DNA of 64,000 nucleotides from contig NZ_JAKCPW010000004.1 in NCBI RefSeq assembly GCF_021440085.1, positions 522,699-586,698 of the forward strand. Reading direction: 5' to 3'. The notes beneath the pieces were generated by a model that saw only the letters and a list, made by a program, of their open reading frames with translations, made no database searches and had not been told where the DNA came from. The position numbers were made by a program, and so were the translations under genes. Below are positions 19,045-27,370 of the stretch, in pieces (position 1 is the stretch's first letter; each line of letters opens with the position of its first letter). Source of the stretch: Dyadobacter sp. CY261. GTDB taxonomy: Bacteria > Bacteroidota > Bacteroidia > Cytophagales > Spirosomataceae.

Positions 19045-19083
19045 CTTGTCGTACGACAAGATTTCACATTGTCGCACGACAAG
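19045..19083. promoter_or_regulatory. Two tandem 14 bp palindromes, candidate operator
   Basis: The first site (19046-19059) is TTGTCGTACGACAA, a perfect palindrome, 16 bp if the flanking C and G are counted. The second (19069-19082) is TTGTCGCACGACAA, with one central mismatch. Centres are 23 bp apart, about two helical turns. They lie 34 bp before the Crp/Fnr-family start and about 76 bp before the divergent barrel gene. Confidence 0.65.
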
Positions 19084-19116
19084 TTCCCCCCTACCCTTTA
19101 TCATTCCAATTGGACA

Positions 19117-19722
19117 ATGCAACTCTCCGAAGATATAAAACCATTGCACCATTTGCTGGAAGCCTCCAAATTCATGGTTTCGGAAGAAATCAGGGAGAAG
19201 TTCAAGCAGAACCTGAAAAGATTTATGATCCCGAAAGGAAGAGTGCTGGTTGATTTGGGACAGGTGAGTCCATCGCTATATTTTATTGAAAAAGGGGTCA
19301 TGCGTACTTATTACCTGCGCGGGTCCGAGGATATTACTTCGCTGCTGGTTTCGGAAGGCGATATCGTTTGCATTGCGGAAAGCTTTTTATTGCAAAAACT
19401 ATCGAACGAAGTTTTGGAAACTTTGGAAGACACGACGGTTTATGCAATTTCTTACGACTCGTATCGAAAACTCGTTGAAGAAGATTCCTACATGGGCAAG
19501 CTGGCGGTAAGGCTTTTGGAACAACACCTCATCAACTTTACGGATAAGGTAAAGGTTTTCAAATATTTATCGGTAGAAGAGCGCATTGCACATTATATCG
19601 GTCAGCCATCGTCGCTTTTCCGCCGCATCCCAGATCATTACATTGCCACCTACCTGGGCACGACACCTGCTACTTTCAGTCGCTGCCTGAAAACAATGCC
19701 ATTCGACAAGAACCGTCCCTGA
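19117..19722 (+). CDS. Crp/Fnr family transcriptional regulator
   Basis: 201 aa from the ATG at 19117. Residues 20-120 form a cyclic-nucleotide-binding-like beta roll (KGRVLVDLGQVSPSLYFIEKGVMRTYY is the core). A dimerisation helix follows (AVRLLEQHLINFTDKVKVF), then a C-terminal helix-turn-helix region (DHYIATYLGTTPATFSRCLK). The FNR-type iron-sulphur cysteines are absent. The frame also opens at TTG 19069, but that would place the start inside a palindrome. Two palindromes just upstream suggest autoregulation or joint control with the divergent barrel gene. Confidence 0.88.
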   Translation: MQLSEDIKPLHHLLEASKFMVSEEIREKFKQNLKRFMIPKGRVLVDLGQVSPSLYFIEKGVMRTYYLRGSEDITSLLVSEGDIVCIAESFLLQKLSNEVLETLEDTTVYAISYDSYRKLVEEDSYMGKLAVRLLEQHLINFTDKVKVFKYLSVEERIAHYIGQPSSLFRRIPDHYIATYLGTTPATFSRCLKTMPFDKNRP

Positions 19723-19773
19723 CTTCGGCCTTGTCAATGTCTAATCCGTAGATTTCCGGGCGCATTTCGTTAT

Positions 19774-20442
19774 TCATATGTATCCGAACTCTTCAAGCTC
19801 GGAATGGATATCTTTAAGCAGCACGCTACGTCCAATGGGTACGATCAGGTACGTTTCATCCGCCAGGCCCAGAACATCTTCATAAGCGTGATCTGAAATC
19901 AGAATGCCTTTTCGGGCCTTTTGCTCGGCGATGACCTTTCCCATTTGTTCGATACTAAGGGGCGAAAGAGCGGCAAATGGCTCGTCCAGCAAAGTGAATG
20001 CAACGGGCATCAGCAACACAATCAACGTCCCGAGCAACCGTCTGTTGCCTGTCGACAAATCTTTGACACGGGTCCTTCTGTACTGTTCCAAACCTTCAAA
20101 ATGGCGGCACAGGTCCGCAAAATCGACCTCATACAACCTGCATACGTCGCTCACACGCAGGTTCGCCGGTATAAAAGGGTGCTGAGGCAAATAGCTGATC
20201 AGCCCGGGATGGTGATATGGGTGCGAAATATAGTCGCCATTAATCCTCACCGACTGGTTCTGCCCGCGGAGCGTTCCAAAAATCATTTGCATCAGGCTTG
20301 ATTTCCCGGTCCCATTACGTCCGAGCAGCCCCGTCACATGGCCGGTCTGCATTTTAAAATAAATGCTTTGGAGAATTTTCCGTCCCTCATATTCCAGCCA
20401 CATGCTGTCCGCTTCGAGGATGTGACTTTTCATCGGATCCAT
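19774..20442 (-). CDS. ABC transporter ATP-binding protein with atypical signature
   Basis: 222 aa ATPase. Walker A is GRNGTGKSS (about residue 41), the Q loop is in SYLPQHPF, and Walker B is FTLLDEPFAAL. The signature motif reads LSTGNRR instead of LSGGQ, which departs from most importers and fits divergent exporter-type ATPases. The D and H loops (DHAYEDV) are present. The first 13 bp overlap the end of the small membrane protein upstream, so the two are translationally coupled. Confidence 0.85.
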   Translation of the reverse strand: MDPMKSHILEADSMWLEYEGRKILQSIYFKMQTGHVTGLLGRNGTGKSSLMQMIFGTLRGQNQSVRINGDYISHPYHHPGLISYLPQHPFIPANLRVSDVCRLYEVDFADLCRHFEGLEQYRRTRVKDLSTGNRRLLGTLIVLLMPVAFTLLDEPFAALSPLSIEQMGKVIAEQKARKGILISDHAYEDVLGLADETYLIVPIGRSVLLKDIHSELEEFGYI

Positions 20443-20756
20443 TCCCTTGCTAGCTGAATAATACCCATTGATAAAAAGAACAGGGTGAAATCTGCGGCGA
20501 ATGCAGTGGCAAAAAGCTGGCGTTGAGAAAGGTTAGCATTGGCATAAAAGAAAAACAGATGTGCATACCTGCGGCGGAAAATGTAAATGGTGATGCCTTG
20601 TAAAAAGAATTTGTAAAGGACCAACGCGGGTATCAGCACATAAAGATTCCGGTCCGTCGGGCGGCCTAGCGCGAACCAGCTTATGATTGGAATAGCCCAT
20701 AAATAAAACCCGAAAGAGCGGTAAAAGATGGCTAATAGATGCAGTTTTGTCTTCAT
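20430..20756 (-). CDS. Small membrane protein, probable partner of the ABC ATPase
   Basis: 108 aa with three or so hydrophobic segments (about 5-28, 38-58 and 84-104) joined by a basic loop (IFRRRYAHLF). It overlaps the downstream ABC ATPase gene by 13 bp, so a membrane anchoring role for that ATPase is a reasonable inference. It is too small to be a normal six-helix permease. No family recognised. Confidence 0.7.
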   Translation of the reverse strand: MKTKLHLLAIFYRSFGFYLWAIPIISWFALGRPTDRNLYVLIPALVLYKFFLQGITIYIFRRRYAHLFFFYANANLSQRQLFATAFAADFTLFFLSMGIIQLAREWIR

Positions 20757-20877
20757 TCAGAGCACCTTAACTATTGATATTTGCTAAAATAGCGATCAAC
20801 CCTCCAATTAATTCGCGTTTAAGAATTTTTAACAACTTGCCAACCGGGCGATTTTTGATATCATCGGCATTTACATC

Positions 20878-21408
20878 ATGACGCGTGTGCCTACGAAACA
20901 TATTGTCAAGGCCGGATATCGGACCTCCGACCTCAGGGGGATCGGAATTGGAATAGATATCAGCTACGAGTATAAGTTGTTACCTTTCCTGTCGTTGGAA
21001 GCAACTTTGCGTGGCCAGACGAACACAGCAAACGATGCCATTTATAGCCGCACATTTGTCAAACCCTGGCGCGGTAACACTTGGCTGGGCGCGAAGGCAC
21101 GTTGGTACTATGCCATGCCCGGGAGGATTCGAAAAGGGCTGAATGCAAACAATTTCAGTGGGGCTTACCTGGCAATGTTTTACAAACTCCCATTAAAATC
21201 GATAGACAGGTACAATAGCAGCCCGTACAAGCGGATCGTAGGAGTTGCACCCGGCTTTCAGAGCCGTTTCCTGAATTGGGGACATATCGATATTTCGTTC
21301 GGTGCGTACTACACGGAGCCAAGACCGATGGAAGCATCGTGGCATCCTCTTTATCCAAACAAAAGCCCCTCCGACTTCAAACGAAATGTTATTTTTTCAC
21401 TCAAATGA
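20878..21408 (+). pseudogene. Outer-membrane double-barrel-like protein, first half (frameshifted)
   Basis: 176 codons, no signal peptide visible in frame. Beta-rich with barrel features: SYEYKLLPFLSLEATLRGQ, then KARWYYAMPGRIRKGLNANN FSGAYLAM, then GFQSRFLNWGHIDISFGAYY. The same order of elements recurs in the next frame (RYYFLQRMPIRRGKAGNN, LSGFYTAF, GFQQRLFKHIYVDTNVGY). The frame stops at a TGA that overlaps an ATG of the second half. The strand FKRNVIFSLK joins naturally to MTVGIALGDW, so I read the two as halves of one ancestral gene split by a frameshift near 21405. The 5' end may also be lost. Confidence 0.55.
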
Positions 21409-21984
21409 CCGTCGGAATTGCGTTGGGAGACTGGAAGCGCTCCCTGCCTTTTCAGTTATGCGAGGTACTGCTATGCGATGAGGAAATTCACAATCAATGG
21501 AAACTACGCTTTCCGGAATTCAGCCTAGGCCTGGACCAGCAGTCGCTGCGCACAGGCATTGCGCGCGAAACTAAACTAGGCAAAAGCCCCTTTTCGCTCG
21601 ACATTAGTGCTAATGCTGAATTTTACGATAGGAAATGGGATCTGGTGCGCGGATCTTCGATTAAAGTGGGCCTGCAAGGACGATATTACTTTTTGCAGCG
21701 CATGCCGATCCGACGGGGCAAAGCGGGCAATAATCTTTCCGGCTTTTATACCGCGTTCGAAATCGCAGTGCTTCATACCAAATACGGAAACACCAGCTAC
21801 TCCCCTCATATAAATGAAAGGTACTGGTCCATTTCACCATCGATTGGTTTTCAGCAACGACTGTTTAAACATATTTATGTAGACACGAATGTCGGTTATC
21901 ATGTGTTACCGGCAGATGCCCTACCCTTATGACGCCCTACACCGGAGATACTCTGCGAAGCTCGCGCTCGGATTCACCTTTTGA
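21405..21984 (+). pseudogene. Outer-membrane double-barrel-like protein, second half (frameshifted twice)
   Basis: The main frame runs from 21405 to 21932 (175 codons) and ends LPADALPL. A second frame from about 21916 to 21984 reads MPYPYDALHRRYSAKLALGFTF, a typical final barrel strand ending in Phe. This suggests a second frameshift near 21915. The segment CEVLLCDEE near the start matches my memory of a conserved linker (CDLLRCFEEE-like) in intact Cytophagales homologues, where both halves form one protein of about 440 aa. Probably not functional. Confidence 0.55.
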
Positions 21985-21989
21985 TCATC

Positions 21990-22535
21990 CTAAGCTCCTG
22001 CCTTCTTCTCCCGCATTCTCTTGACGATCCGCACGGCGGTCATGATTACGATGGCGAAAGCAATTAAACCGAGTACGCCCCACAGCCAGTCCACCGTATT
22101 TTTGAGCACCACCAAAAAGACGATCGAGAAAAGGAATACCGTCGCCACTTCATTAAAAAGCCGTAATTGGAATGAGGAGTACCGGAATTTACCGTTCCTT
22201 ATTTCAAGTAGGATTTTGCGCGTAATGGAATGATAAGCCAGCAAGCCGAGCACAAAAACGAGTTTCAGCCTCATCCAGCCCTGATCCAGCCACGCAGGTG
22301 TAATGTACAGCATCGCAGTACCACAAAGTAACGCAAGCCAGCAAGCCGGCGTCATGATCGCATTGAAGAGCAGTTTTTCCATTTTGGTAAATTGTGCAAA
22401 AAGGATCTCGCGCTCCGGACTTGGCTTGTCGTTGGCTTCGGTGTGGTATACAAACAGCCGGGGCATATAAAAAAGCCCCGCAAACCAGCTGACTACGAAT
22501 ATAATATGGAGCGCTTTGAAATGGAGATAGGTCAT
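21990..22535 (-). CDS. hemJ: Protoporphyrinogen oxidase HemJ-like protein
   Basis: 181 aa membrane protein with five or so helices. It starts with LHFKALHIIFVVSWFAGLFYMPRLFVYH, whose His and the RL(F/Y)VYH region are conserved in HemJ (UPF0093/TIGR00701 type), the enzyme that oxidises protoporphyrinogen IX in haem synthesis. The second conserved segment WMRLKLVFVLGLLAYH is also present. It overlaps no other gene; its stop lies 5 bp from the convergent frameshifted barrel gene. Confidence 0.85.
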   Translation of the reverse strand: MTYLHFKALHIIFVVSWFAGLFYMPRLFVYHTEANDKPSPEREILFAQFTKMEKLLFNAIMTPACWLALLCGTAMLYITPAWLDQGWMRLKLVFVLGLLAYHSITRKILLEIRNGKFRYSSFQLRLFNEVATVFLFSIVFLVVLKNTVDWLWGVLGLIAFAIVIMTAVRIVKRMREKKAGA

Positions 22536-22677
22536 AAACTACCCGAGGTTTGGTTCGGCCGGAATGTTATGCCAGCCCGATCTTTCGGCCTTTAAATTTC
22601 GTAAATATTATAGGATTACGGCGATAAAACTTTCTTGCGCCCGTAATCGTTACCGAAACAGTGATAACCCTATTGTT

Positions 22678-23367
22678 ATGATGAGAACCACGATCCCGAT
22701 TTTCACGTTTATATTTTTGTGCTGCATGGCGTTAGTTTCATGCGCGCAGTCGGACAAAAAACACAAGAGCAAAATGGACAAAGAAACAGCCTCAACTGCA
22801 TTGGATGAGACCAATGTCGATACCGCGAATACAGAGATCGCAACTTTTGGTACGGGATGTTTCTGGTGCACCGAGGCCGTATTAGAATCACTTGACGGTG
22901 TCAAGAAGGTGATCTCGGGCTACTCGGGCGGGCACGACCCCAACCCTACCTACAAAGCAGTTTGCACGGGCAATACTGGTCACGCCGAATGTGTGGAAGT
23001 GACCTACGACCCTAAAGTGATCAGCTATGCAGAACTGCTGGAAGCATTTTTCCGCAGCCACGACCCAACTTCACTGAACCGTCAGGGAAATGATGTGGGT
23101 ACACAATACCGTTCAGTAGTTTTTTACCATAATGACGAACAGAAACAGCTTGCTGAAACTGCTAAGACGGAACTGGACAAATCGGGTGCATATGCCAATC
23201 CAATTGTAACCGAAATCACCAAATTCCAGAAATTTTACCCTGCCGAGGATTACCACCAGAATTATTTCGCCAACAATCCCGAGCAGGGATATTGCGCCTT
23301 CGTGATTGCACCAAAACTGGACAAATTTAAAAAGGTGTTTAAGGATAAGCTCCGCAAGCACATCTGA
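22678..23367 (+). CDS. msrA: Peptide-methionine (S)-S-oxide reductase, lipoprotein form
   Basis: Reduces the S form of methionine sulphoxide in oxidised proteins. The catalytic motif GTGCFWC is present (about residue 61), followed by SGYSGG and GHAECVEVTYDP, all typical of MsrA. Start chosen at the ATG at 22678 (229 aa), which gives a lipoprotein signal with lipobox (MALVSC, Cys at about residue 22); the frame extends upstream to 22564 without support. The enzyme is therefore predicted to work at the envelope. No MsrB is fused or adjacent. Confidence 0.93.
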   Translation: MMRTTIPIFTFIFLCCMALVSCAQSDKKHKSKMDKETASTALDETNVDTANTEIATFGTGCFWCTEAVLESLDGVKKVISGYSGGHDPNPTYKAVCTGNTGHAECVEVTYDPKVISYAELLEAFFRSHDPTSLNRQGNDVGTQYRSVVFYHNDEQKQLAETAKTELDKSGAYANPIVTEITKFQKFYPAEDYHQNYFANNPEQGYCAFVIAPKLDKFKKVFKDKLRKHI

Positions 23368-23508
23368 TTTTGGATTAAATAAAGAAGCCGGAACCGCTTA
23401 TAAAGTTGGAATCTCCGGTTAATAACTATAAATGGCACAAGTTTTGAAGCATTGAAATAAACGCTTTAATTTGTGCCATTATTTTTTAACAATAACTAAT
23501 CTATTACG

Positions 23509-24039
23509 ATGAAAAAGACTCTATTCATGCTTGTTGTTGCCGCTCTTTTTAGCGCAGCTTCGGAGAAGGCTTTCGCCCAATTCGAAAAAGGAGATAAATT
23601 ATTGAATGCAGGTATCAACCTGGGCGGAACATATGGCGGCGGTGGTGTCGGCGTGGGTGCTTCCTTCGAAGGTGGCGTGCACGACTTTATCAGTGTTGGT
23701 GGCCAGGCTGACTTTACAACCTGGAACTACGGCTATGTTGGTTACAAATGGAGATATAACTTCTTTACAATAGCCGCAAGAGGTTCTTATCACTACGGTA
23801 AACACTTTTTGAAACTAGACAACCTTGATTTGTACGCAGGTCCTTCACTTGGCTACCGTGTCTCTTCGTTCAACGATCCCGACGGTTGGTCAGGCATCTA
23901 CGATGACGGCTATGGTAGCGGTGTTTTCTTCGGCGTATTTGCCGGAGCACGCTACTACTTCAAGCCAAACATGGGCGTATTCGCAGAAGTTGGTTACAAC
24001 GCATCTCCTTTGAAAGCCGGTATCGCGTTCAAATTCTAA
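23509..24039 (+). CDS. Small outer-membrane beta-barrel protein
   Basis: 176 aa. Residues 1-24 are a Sec signal peptide ending FAQ. The mature protein is rich in Gly, Tyr and Phe with alternating strands (VGVGASFEGGVHDFISVGGQADF, then SGVFFGVFAGARYYFK) and ends AGIAFKF, a classic barrel C-terminus. Resembles OmpA/OmpW-sized Bacteroidota barrels; no specific ligand. Followed by a strong terminator, so probably a single-gene unit. Confidence 0.85.
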   Translation: MKKTLFMLVVAALFSAASEKAFAQFEKGDKLLNAGINLGGTYGGGGVGVGASFEGGVHDFISVGGQADFTTWNYGYVGYKWRYNFFTIAARGSYHYGKHFLKLDNLDLYAGPSLGYRVSSFNDPDGWSGIYDDGYGSGVFFGVFAGARYYFKPNMGVFAEVGYNASPLKAGIAFKF

Positions 24040-24050
24040 GCATTAAAAAG

Positions 24051-24099
24051 ATACAAAAAGGGCGGGCTCCGGAATATTCGAGGCCCGCTCTTTTTGTAT
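24051..24099. terminator. Bidirectional intrinsic terminator
   Basis: A 17 bp stem (24051-24067 with 24083-24099, one G-U pair) with GC core and flanking A5 and T5 runs. It serves the barrel gene on the plus strand and the convergent exported protein on the minus strand. Confidence 0.85.
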
Positions 24100-24108
24100 A
24101 CGGGTTTT

Positions 24109-24906
24109 TTAAAACTGCACGGCGAAAGTCAGGTTGCCGCTTCGTTGCATGGGATTGAACGTCGGCCTGATGCTGAATGTCAGCGGCTCCCCGCGGCGGA
24201 TCAGTTCCCGGCGAATGCGGCTCGCTTTGGAGCCGTTCTTACCAGCTTTCACAAAACCAACGGTACCGAATGTGGCTGCTCCGGCGAAGCCGCCCAGCAT
24301 CATATACGCTCCTTTGCGCGCCCGCAGTTCGTCCTGGTAGCTTTTGTAATAACCGTTATCATCAATGGCACTGGCCACAATGCCTGTCCCGATTCCCGCC
24401 ACGATTACGCCCACAGAAGTCCCCACAATGCCCATGATCATTCCCGTTTTCGAGCGTGTTTTGTAGAATTTGTACATGCTGCGCAAATGGTCAGGCGACG
24501 ATTTCCGCACGTCTTCGGCGAATTGAACGGATGGTTTCACCGGTCCGCCCGCCACTTTCCGGGATGGCTTAGGCTCCTGCGGACGACTTGCTTCGGCCGG
24601 TTTGTTAGGCGAATAGTAATTCTGGACTTCCAGAGTCGCCTCAAACGTTTCTACTTCACCGTTCCCATAGCGGATCGACGCGATCTCGCTTTTCTTCACT
24701 GAAAAAAGCGGCCCATCCGGATCGCTCATTTTCTTGTATTTAACAATCTGTTCGTCGACCTCCTGGATCAAAACTTCCAGTTTGGTCTCATCTCGCATGA
24801 TAATCACGTCAGCCTTGCGGGGCGTCTGCGCGTGCGCTTGTGTAACCAATAATATCATTAACATGGCCATGAGCTGAAATTTCAGCTTTTGTAGAGTTAC
24901 TTTCAT
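24109..24906 (-). CDS. Exported protein, paralogue of its upstream neighbour (265 aa)
   Basis: Sec signal peptide (residues 1-26, ending AHAQ). The next 60 residues, RKADVIIMRDETKLEVLIQEV then KYKKMSDPDGPLFSVKKSEI, are a motif block often seen at the start of Bacteroidota exported proteins (probably a beta-rich sensory or binding module). Then a Pro/Lys-rich linker, two hydrophobic Gly-rich segments (about 155-180 and 205-225), and a barrel-like end (LTFAVQF). The adjacent gene has the same layout, so the pair comes from tandem duplication. Function unknown. Confidence 0.78.
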   Translation of the reverse strand: MKVTLQKLKFQLMAMLMILLVTQAHAQTPRKADVIIMRDETKLEVLIQEVDEQIVKYKKMSDPDGPLFSVKKSEIASIRYGNGEVETFEATLEVQNYYSPNKPAEASRPQEPKPSRKVAGGPVKPSVQFAEDVRKSSPDHLRSMYKFYKTRSKTGMIMGIVGTSVGVIVAGIGTGIVASAIDDNGYYKSYQDELRARKGAYMMLGGFAGAATFGTVGFVKAGKNGSKASRIRRELIRRGEPLTFSIRPTFNPMQRSGNLTFAVQF

Positions 24907-24963
24907 TTGGGAAGGAGTTGTATCGATTGATTTAGCCCTATGAAAGTAACCAATTTTCGGTTA

Positions 24964-25698
24964 TCAGAACGACAACCTCAGCCCCAACCGTGCCGACTTA
25001 TTGAACGGGTCGACGTACGGAGTGATCCTCAGCGTCGTCAACGGCTGGTTCCTTCGTTCCAGTTCGGTCTTGATTTTGCCGGCCTTGCGGCTATGTATCT
25101 TATAGTTTTTAAAACCAATCAAACCAAAAACAACCCCTACCGCAGGCCCTGCGATGGCAAGCGAAGTACCGATAGTCTTGTTGTCAGGACTGTCGCCTGT
25201 GCTGGCCACGATAATGCCCGACACCAGCGTCGCTACCGCCACAGATGTAAAGACGATTGCGCCGGTTTTGCCGTCGATAGCGCGATTGTGATGGTATTCG
25301 TATTTATCCCGAAGCTGGTCTGAGTTGGCCATTACCACGCTTTTCTCAAACGGGTCGGTGGGCAGGTTGTTCAGATCCGCATACTGGCCAACACTATCGG
25401 GCGGAATGCGGGTTGGCGGGATGGAATCTTTTACATTGATAACCTTACCGTTTTTCAACAAAACGCGAGCAACCTGGTCGAGGTAGATGTAGGTGGCTGC
25501 GCTGTCTGCTTTGCCGAGATCGCGGTAGTTGATTTTTTCGTAGCTCATCTGTGTAATGAGCGCCTGAATGCGTGAACTGTCACGTTTGACAATCACATCA
25601 TTTTTGCGGCCTGTCTGTGCCATGGCCGCTTGGCCTAATATTACAAACAGCAAAACCCGGGTTAGTAGAGAGACGTTTCGTAACGTGTGTGCCCGCAT
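24964..25698 (-). CDS. Exported protein, paralogue of its downstream neighbour (244 aa)
   Basis: Signal peptide ending AMAQ, then RKNDVIVKRDSSRIQALITQ, which lines up with the same block in the downstream paralogue. Two hydrophobic segments (about 148-168 and 180-200), a basic helix (SRKAGKIKTELERRN) equal to SRIRRELIRRG in the paralogue, and a C-terminus ending GLRLSF. Separation from the paralogue is 57 bp, so co-transcription is likely. Sequence identity outside these blocks is low, so the duplication is old. Function unknown. Confidence 0.78.
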   Translation of the reverse strand: MRAHTLRNVSLLTRVLLFVILGQAAMAQTGRKNDVIVKRDSSRIQALITQMSYEKINYRDLGKADSAATYIYLDQVARVLLKNGKVINVKDSIPPTRIPPDSVGQYADLNNLPTDPFEKSVVMANSDQLRDKYEYHHNRAIDGKTGAIVFTSVAVATLVSGIIVASTGDSPDNKTIGTSLAIAGPAVGVVFGLIGFKNYKIHSRKAGKIKTELERRNQPLTTLRITPYVDPFNKSARLGLRLSF

Positions 25699-25774
25699 AG
25701 GTTTAAGGTGTTTTGAATGGAAGAAGATGGGTTAAACGTACACAACTTTTTCACATTCAACAAAAACCATGCTA

Positions 25775-26497
25775 TCAGACCCCGAATTTGTTCAACTGCT
25801 TCACCAGCACATCGAAATCTTTGGGGTACGGTGCCTCGACACGTATAGGATCTCCGTTCATCACTGCAAATGACAGCGAATGCGCATGCAATGCAACGCG
25901 CTGAATAAGAGGCTGTTCCTCTGTGTCTTTTTTGAGATTGAACTTCCGTTTCAGACTTGAAAGGAAAATTGGCTCCCCTCCGTACTGAGGGTCACAAACG
26001 ATAGGTGCTTTCAGGCACGATAAATGTACCCGAATCTGGTGCATACGCCCTGTAATGGGGATACATTCCACTAAAGAGTAGCCACGGTAAACCTGCAAGG
26101 TGTTAAAAATCGTCTCCGCTTCCTTCCCAGCCGCGCGGTCAATCTTGACGGCTGTTCCATTTTTAAGTGGTAAAATCGGCAGGTACACCGAAATGCTTTC
26201 CAGGTTATGAATGCCATTCGCGACGGCATGGTAACGTTTGGTGACTTCCCGATGCTCGAACTGCATGGCCAAATGCCGGTAAGCAGCAGGATTTTTAGCG
26301 AATGCCAATGCCCCGGAAGTTTCCTTGTCGAGACGGTGAGCGGCTTGCAGTTCGGGATTATATTCTTTGGCCAGCCTCAGCACGCTTCCACCACGGTCGG
26401 CCGTACGCTCATCGAGCGTTGCCAGATGCGGCGGTTTGTTAACCACCAAAAAATCCTCGTCCTCAAATAATATGATGTCTTTGAAATTGATTTTCAT
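25775..26497 (-). CDS. RluA-family pseudouridine synthase
   Basis: 240 aa from the ATG at 26497; the longer frame to 26542 reads through an upstream hairpin and is rejected. Converts uridine to pseudouridine in rRNA or tRNA. The catalytic Asp motif is HRLDKETSG (about residue 67). Other family motifs are VNKPPHLAT near the N-terminus and PITGRMHQIRVHL near residue 160. There is no N-terminal S4 domain, so it is a short RluA type; the exact target is not predictable. A second synthase of this family lies at 46429. Confidence 0.9.
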   Translation of the reverse strand: MKINFKDIILFEDEDFLVVNKPPHLATLDERTADRGGSVLRLAKEYNPELQAAHRLDKETSGALAFAKNPAAYRHLAMQFEHREVTKRYHAVANGIHNLESISVYLPILPLKNGTAVKIDRAAGKEAETIFNTLQVYRGYSLVECIPITGRMHQIRVHLSCLKAPIVCDPQYGGEPIFLSSLKRKFNLKKDTEEQPLIQRVALHAHSLSFAVMNGDPIRVEAPYPKDFDVLVKQLNKFGV

Positions 26498-26515
26498 AAT
26501 CGTTCTATAAAAATA

Positions 26516-26552
26516 ATCCGGATGATGCGCCCTATCGGCCATTCATCCGGAT
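26516..26552 (-). terminator. Hairpin after the LolD-type gene
   Basis: Outer stem ATCCGGATGA with TCATCCGGAT (10 bp, perfect), with further partial pairing inside. On the minus strand it is followed by TATTTTTATAG. It lies between the LolD-type gene and the RluA-type gene and fits a terminator for the first. Confidence 0.6.
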
Positions 26553-26627
26553 CGTCTCGGCCAAAGGCCTTTATCCGTTGCAAAGATAACTATGTTATTT
26601 GTTTCTGTAAACTTCTTTGTAGGTCAC

Positions 26628-27338
26628 TCAAACCAATGCACCTACCTTCGTCGGATTCGGGTTGATGGTATCTGACTCAACGAGCCCGTCGCGGAGGCGG
26701 ACGATGCGGTGGGCGTAGTGCGCAATGTCTTCCTCGTGGGTTACCATCACAATCGTGTTGCCTTTGCTGTAAAGCTGGTCGAAAAGGTCCATGATCTCGT
26801 AGGAAGTTTTACTGTCGAGGTTACCGGTCGGCTCATCGGCGAGCAGGATACTCGGGTCGTTTACGAGCGCACGGGCAATGGCGACGCGCTGGCGCTGACC
26901 GCCTGAAAGTTCGTTTGGCTTATGTCCAGCACGGTTTTCGAGGCCGACATTTTTGAGTGACAGCATCGCCCGCTCGGTCCGGTCCGACTTGCTGAGCCCG
27001 GCATAAATCAGCGGTAATGCCACATTATCAAGCGATGACATTCTAGGCAAAAGGTTAAATGTCTGAAACACAAACCCGATTTCCTTGTTACGGATCTCGG
27101 CCAGCTCGCCTTCCGACATATCGCTGACGTCCTTGTTGTTCAGGATATATTTTCCGGTGGTCGGCGTATCCAGGCAGCCGATAATGTTCATCAACGTCGA
27201 TTTACCGGAGCCGGAAGGTCCCATAAACGCCACATATTCCCCTTTATTAACCGAAATCGTAACGGATTTGAGCGCCTGAATGACCTCGCTACCCATCACA
27301 TAGCGCTTGGCGATCTCAGTGGTTTCAATGATTTTCAT
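26628..27338 (-). CDS. ABC transporter ATP-binding protein, LolD/MacB type
   Basis: 236 aa. Walker [11 protein letters not shown] loop [13 protein letters not shown], signature [15 protein letters not shown], Walker [14 protein letters not shown], and the H loop in [12 protein letters not shown]. The [19 protein letters not shown] start and FQTFNLLPR are typical of the LolD/MacB/FtsE-like group, which powers lipoprotein release, macrolide export or peptide resistance. No permease gene lies next to it, so its partner must be elsewhere. Confidence 0.9.
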   Translation of the reverse strand: MKIIETTEIAKRYVMGSEVIQALKSVTISVNKGEYVAFMGPSGSGKSTLMNIIGCLDTPTTGKYILNNKDVSDMSEGELAEIRNKEIGFVFQTFNLLPRMSSLDNVALPLIYAGLSKSDRTERAMLSLKNVGLENRAGHKPNELSGGQRQRVAIARALVNDPSILLADEPTGNLDSKTSYEIMDLFDQLYSKGNTIVMVTHEEDIAHYAHRIVRLRDGLVESDTINPNPTKVGALV

Positions 27339-27370
27339 GTAAACAATTTTTCAGTTGGGAATATGGACTG

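Noticed and set aside
24109..24702. Long plus-strand frame opposite the exported protein gene
   Set aside because: It is an antisense shadow: the minus-strand product has a signal peptide and a paralogue, the plus-strand product has nothing recognisable.
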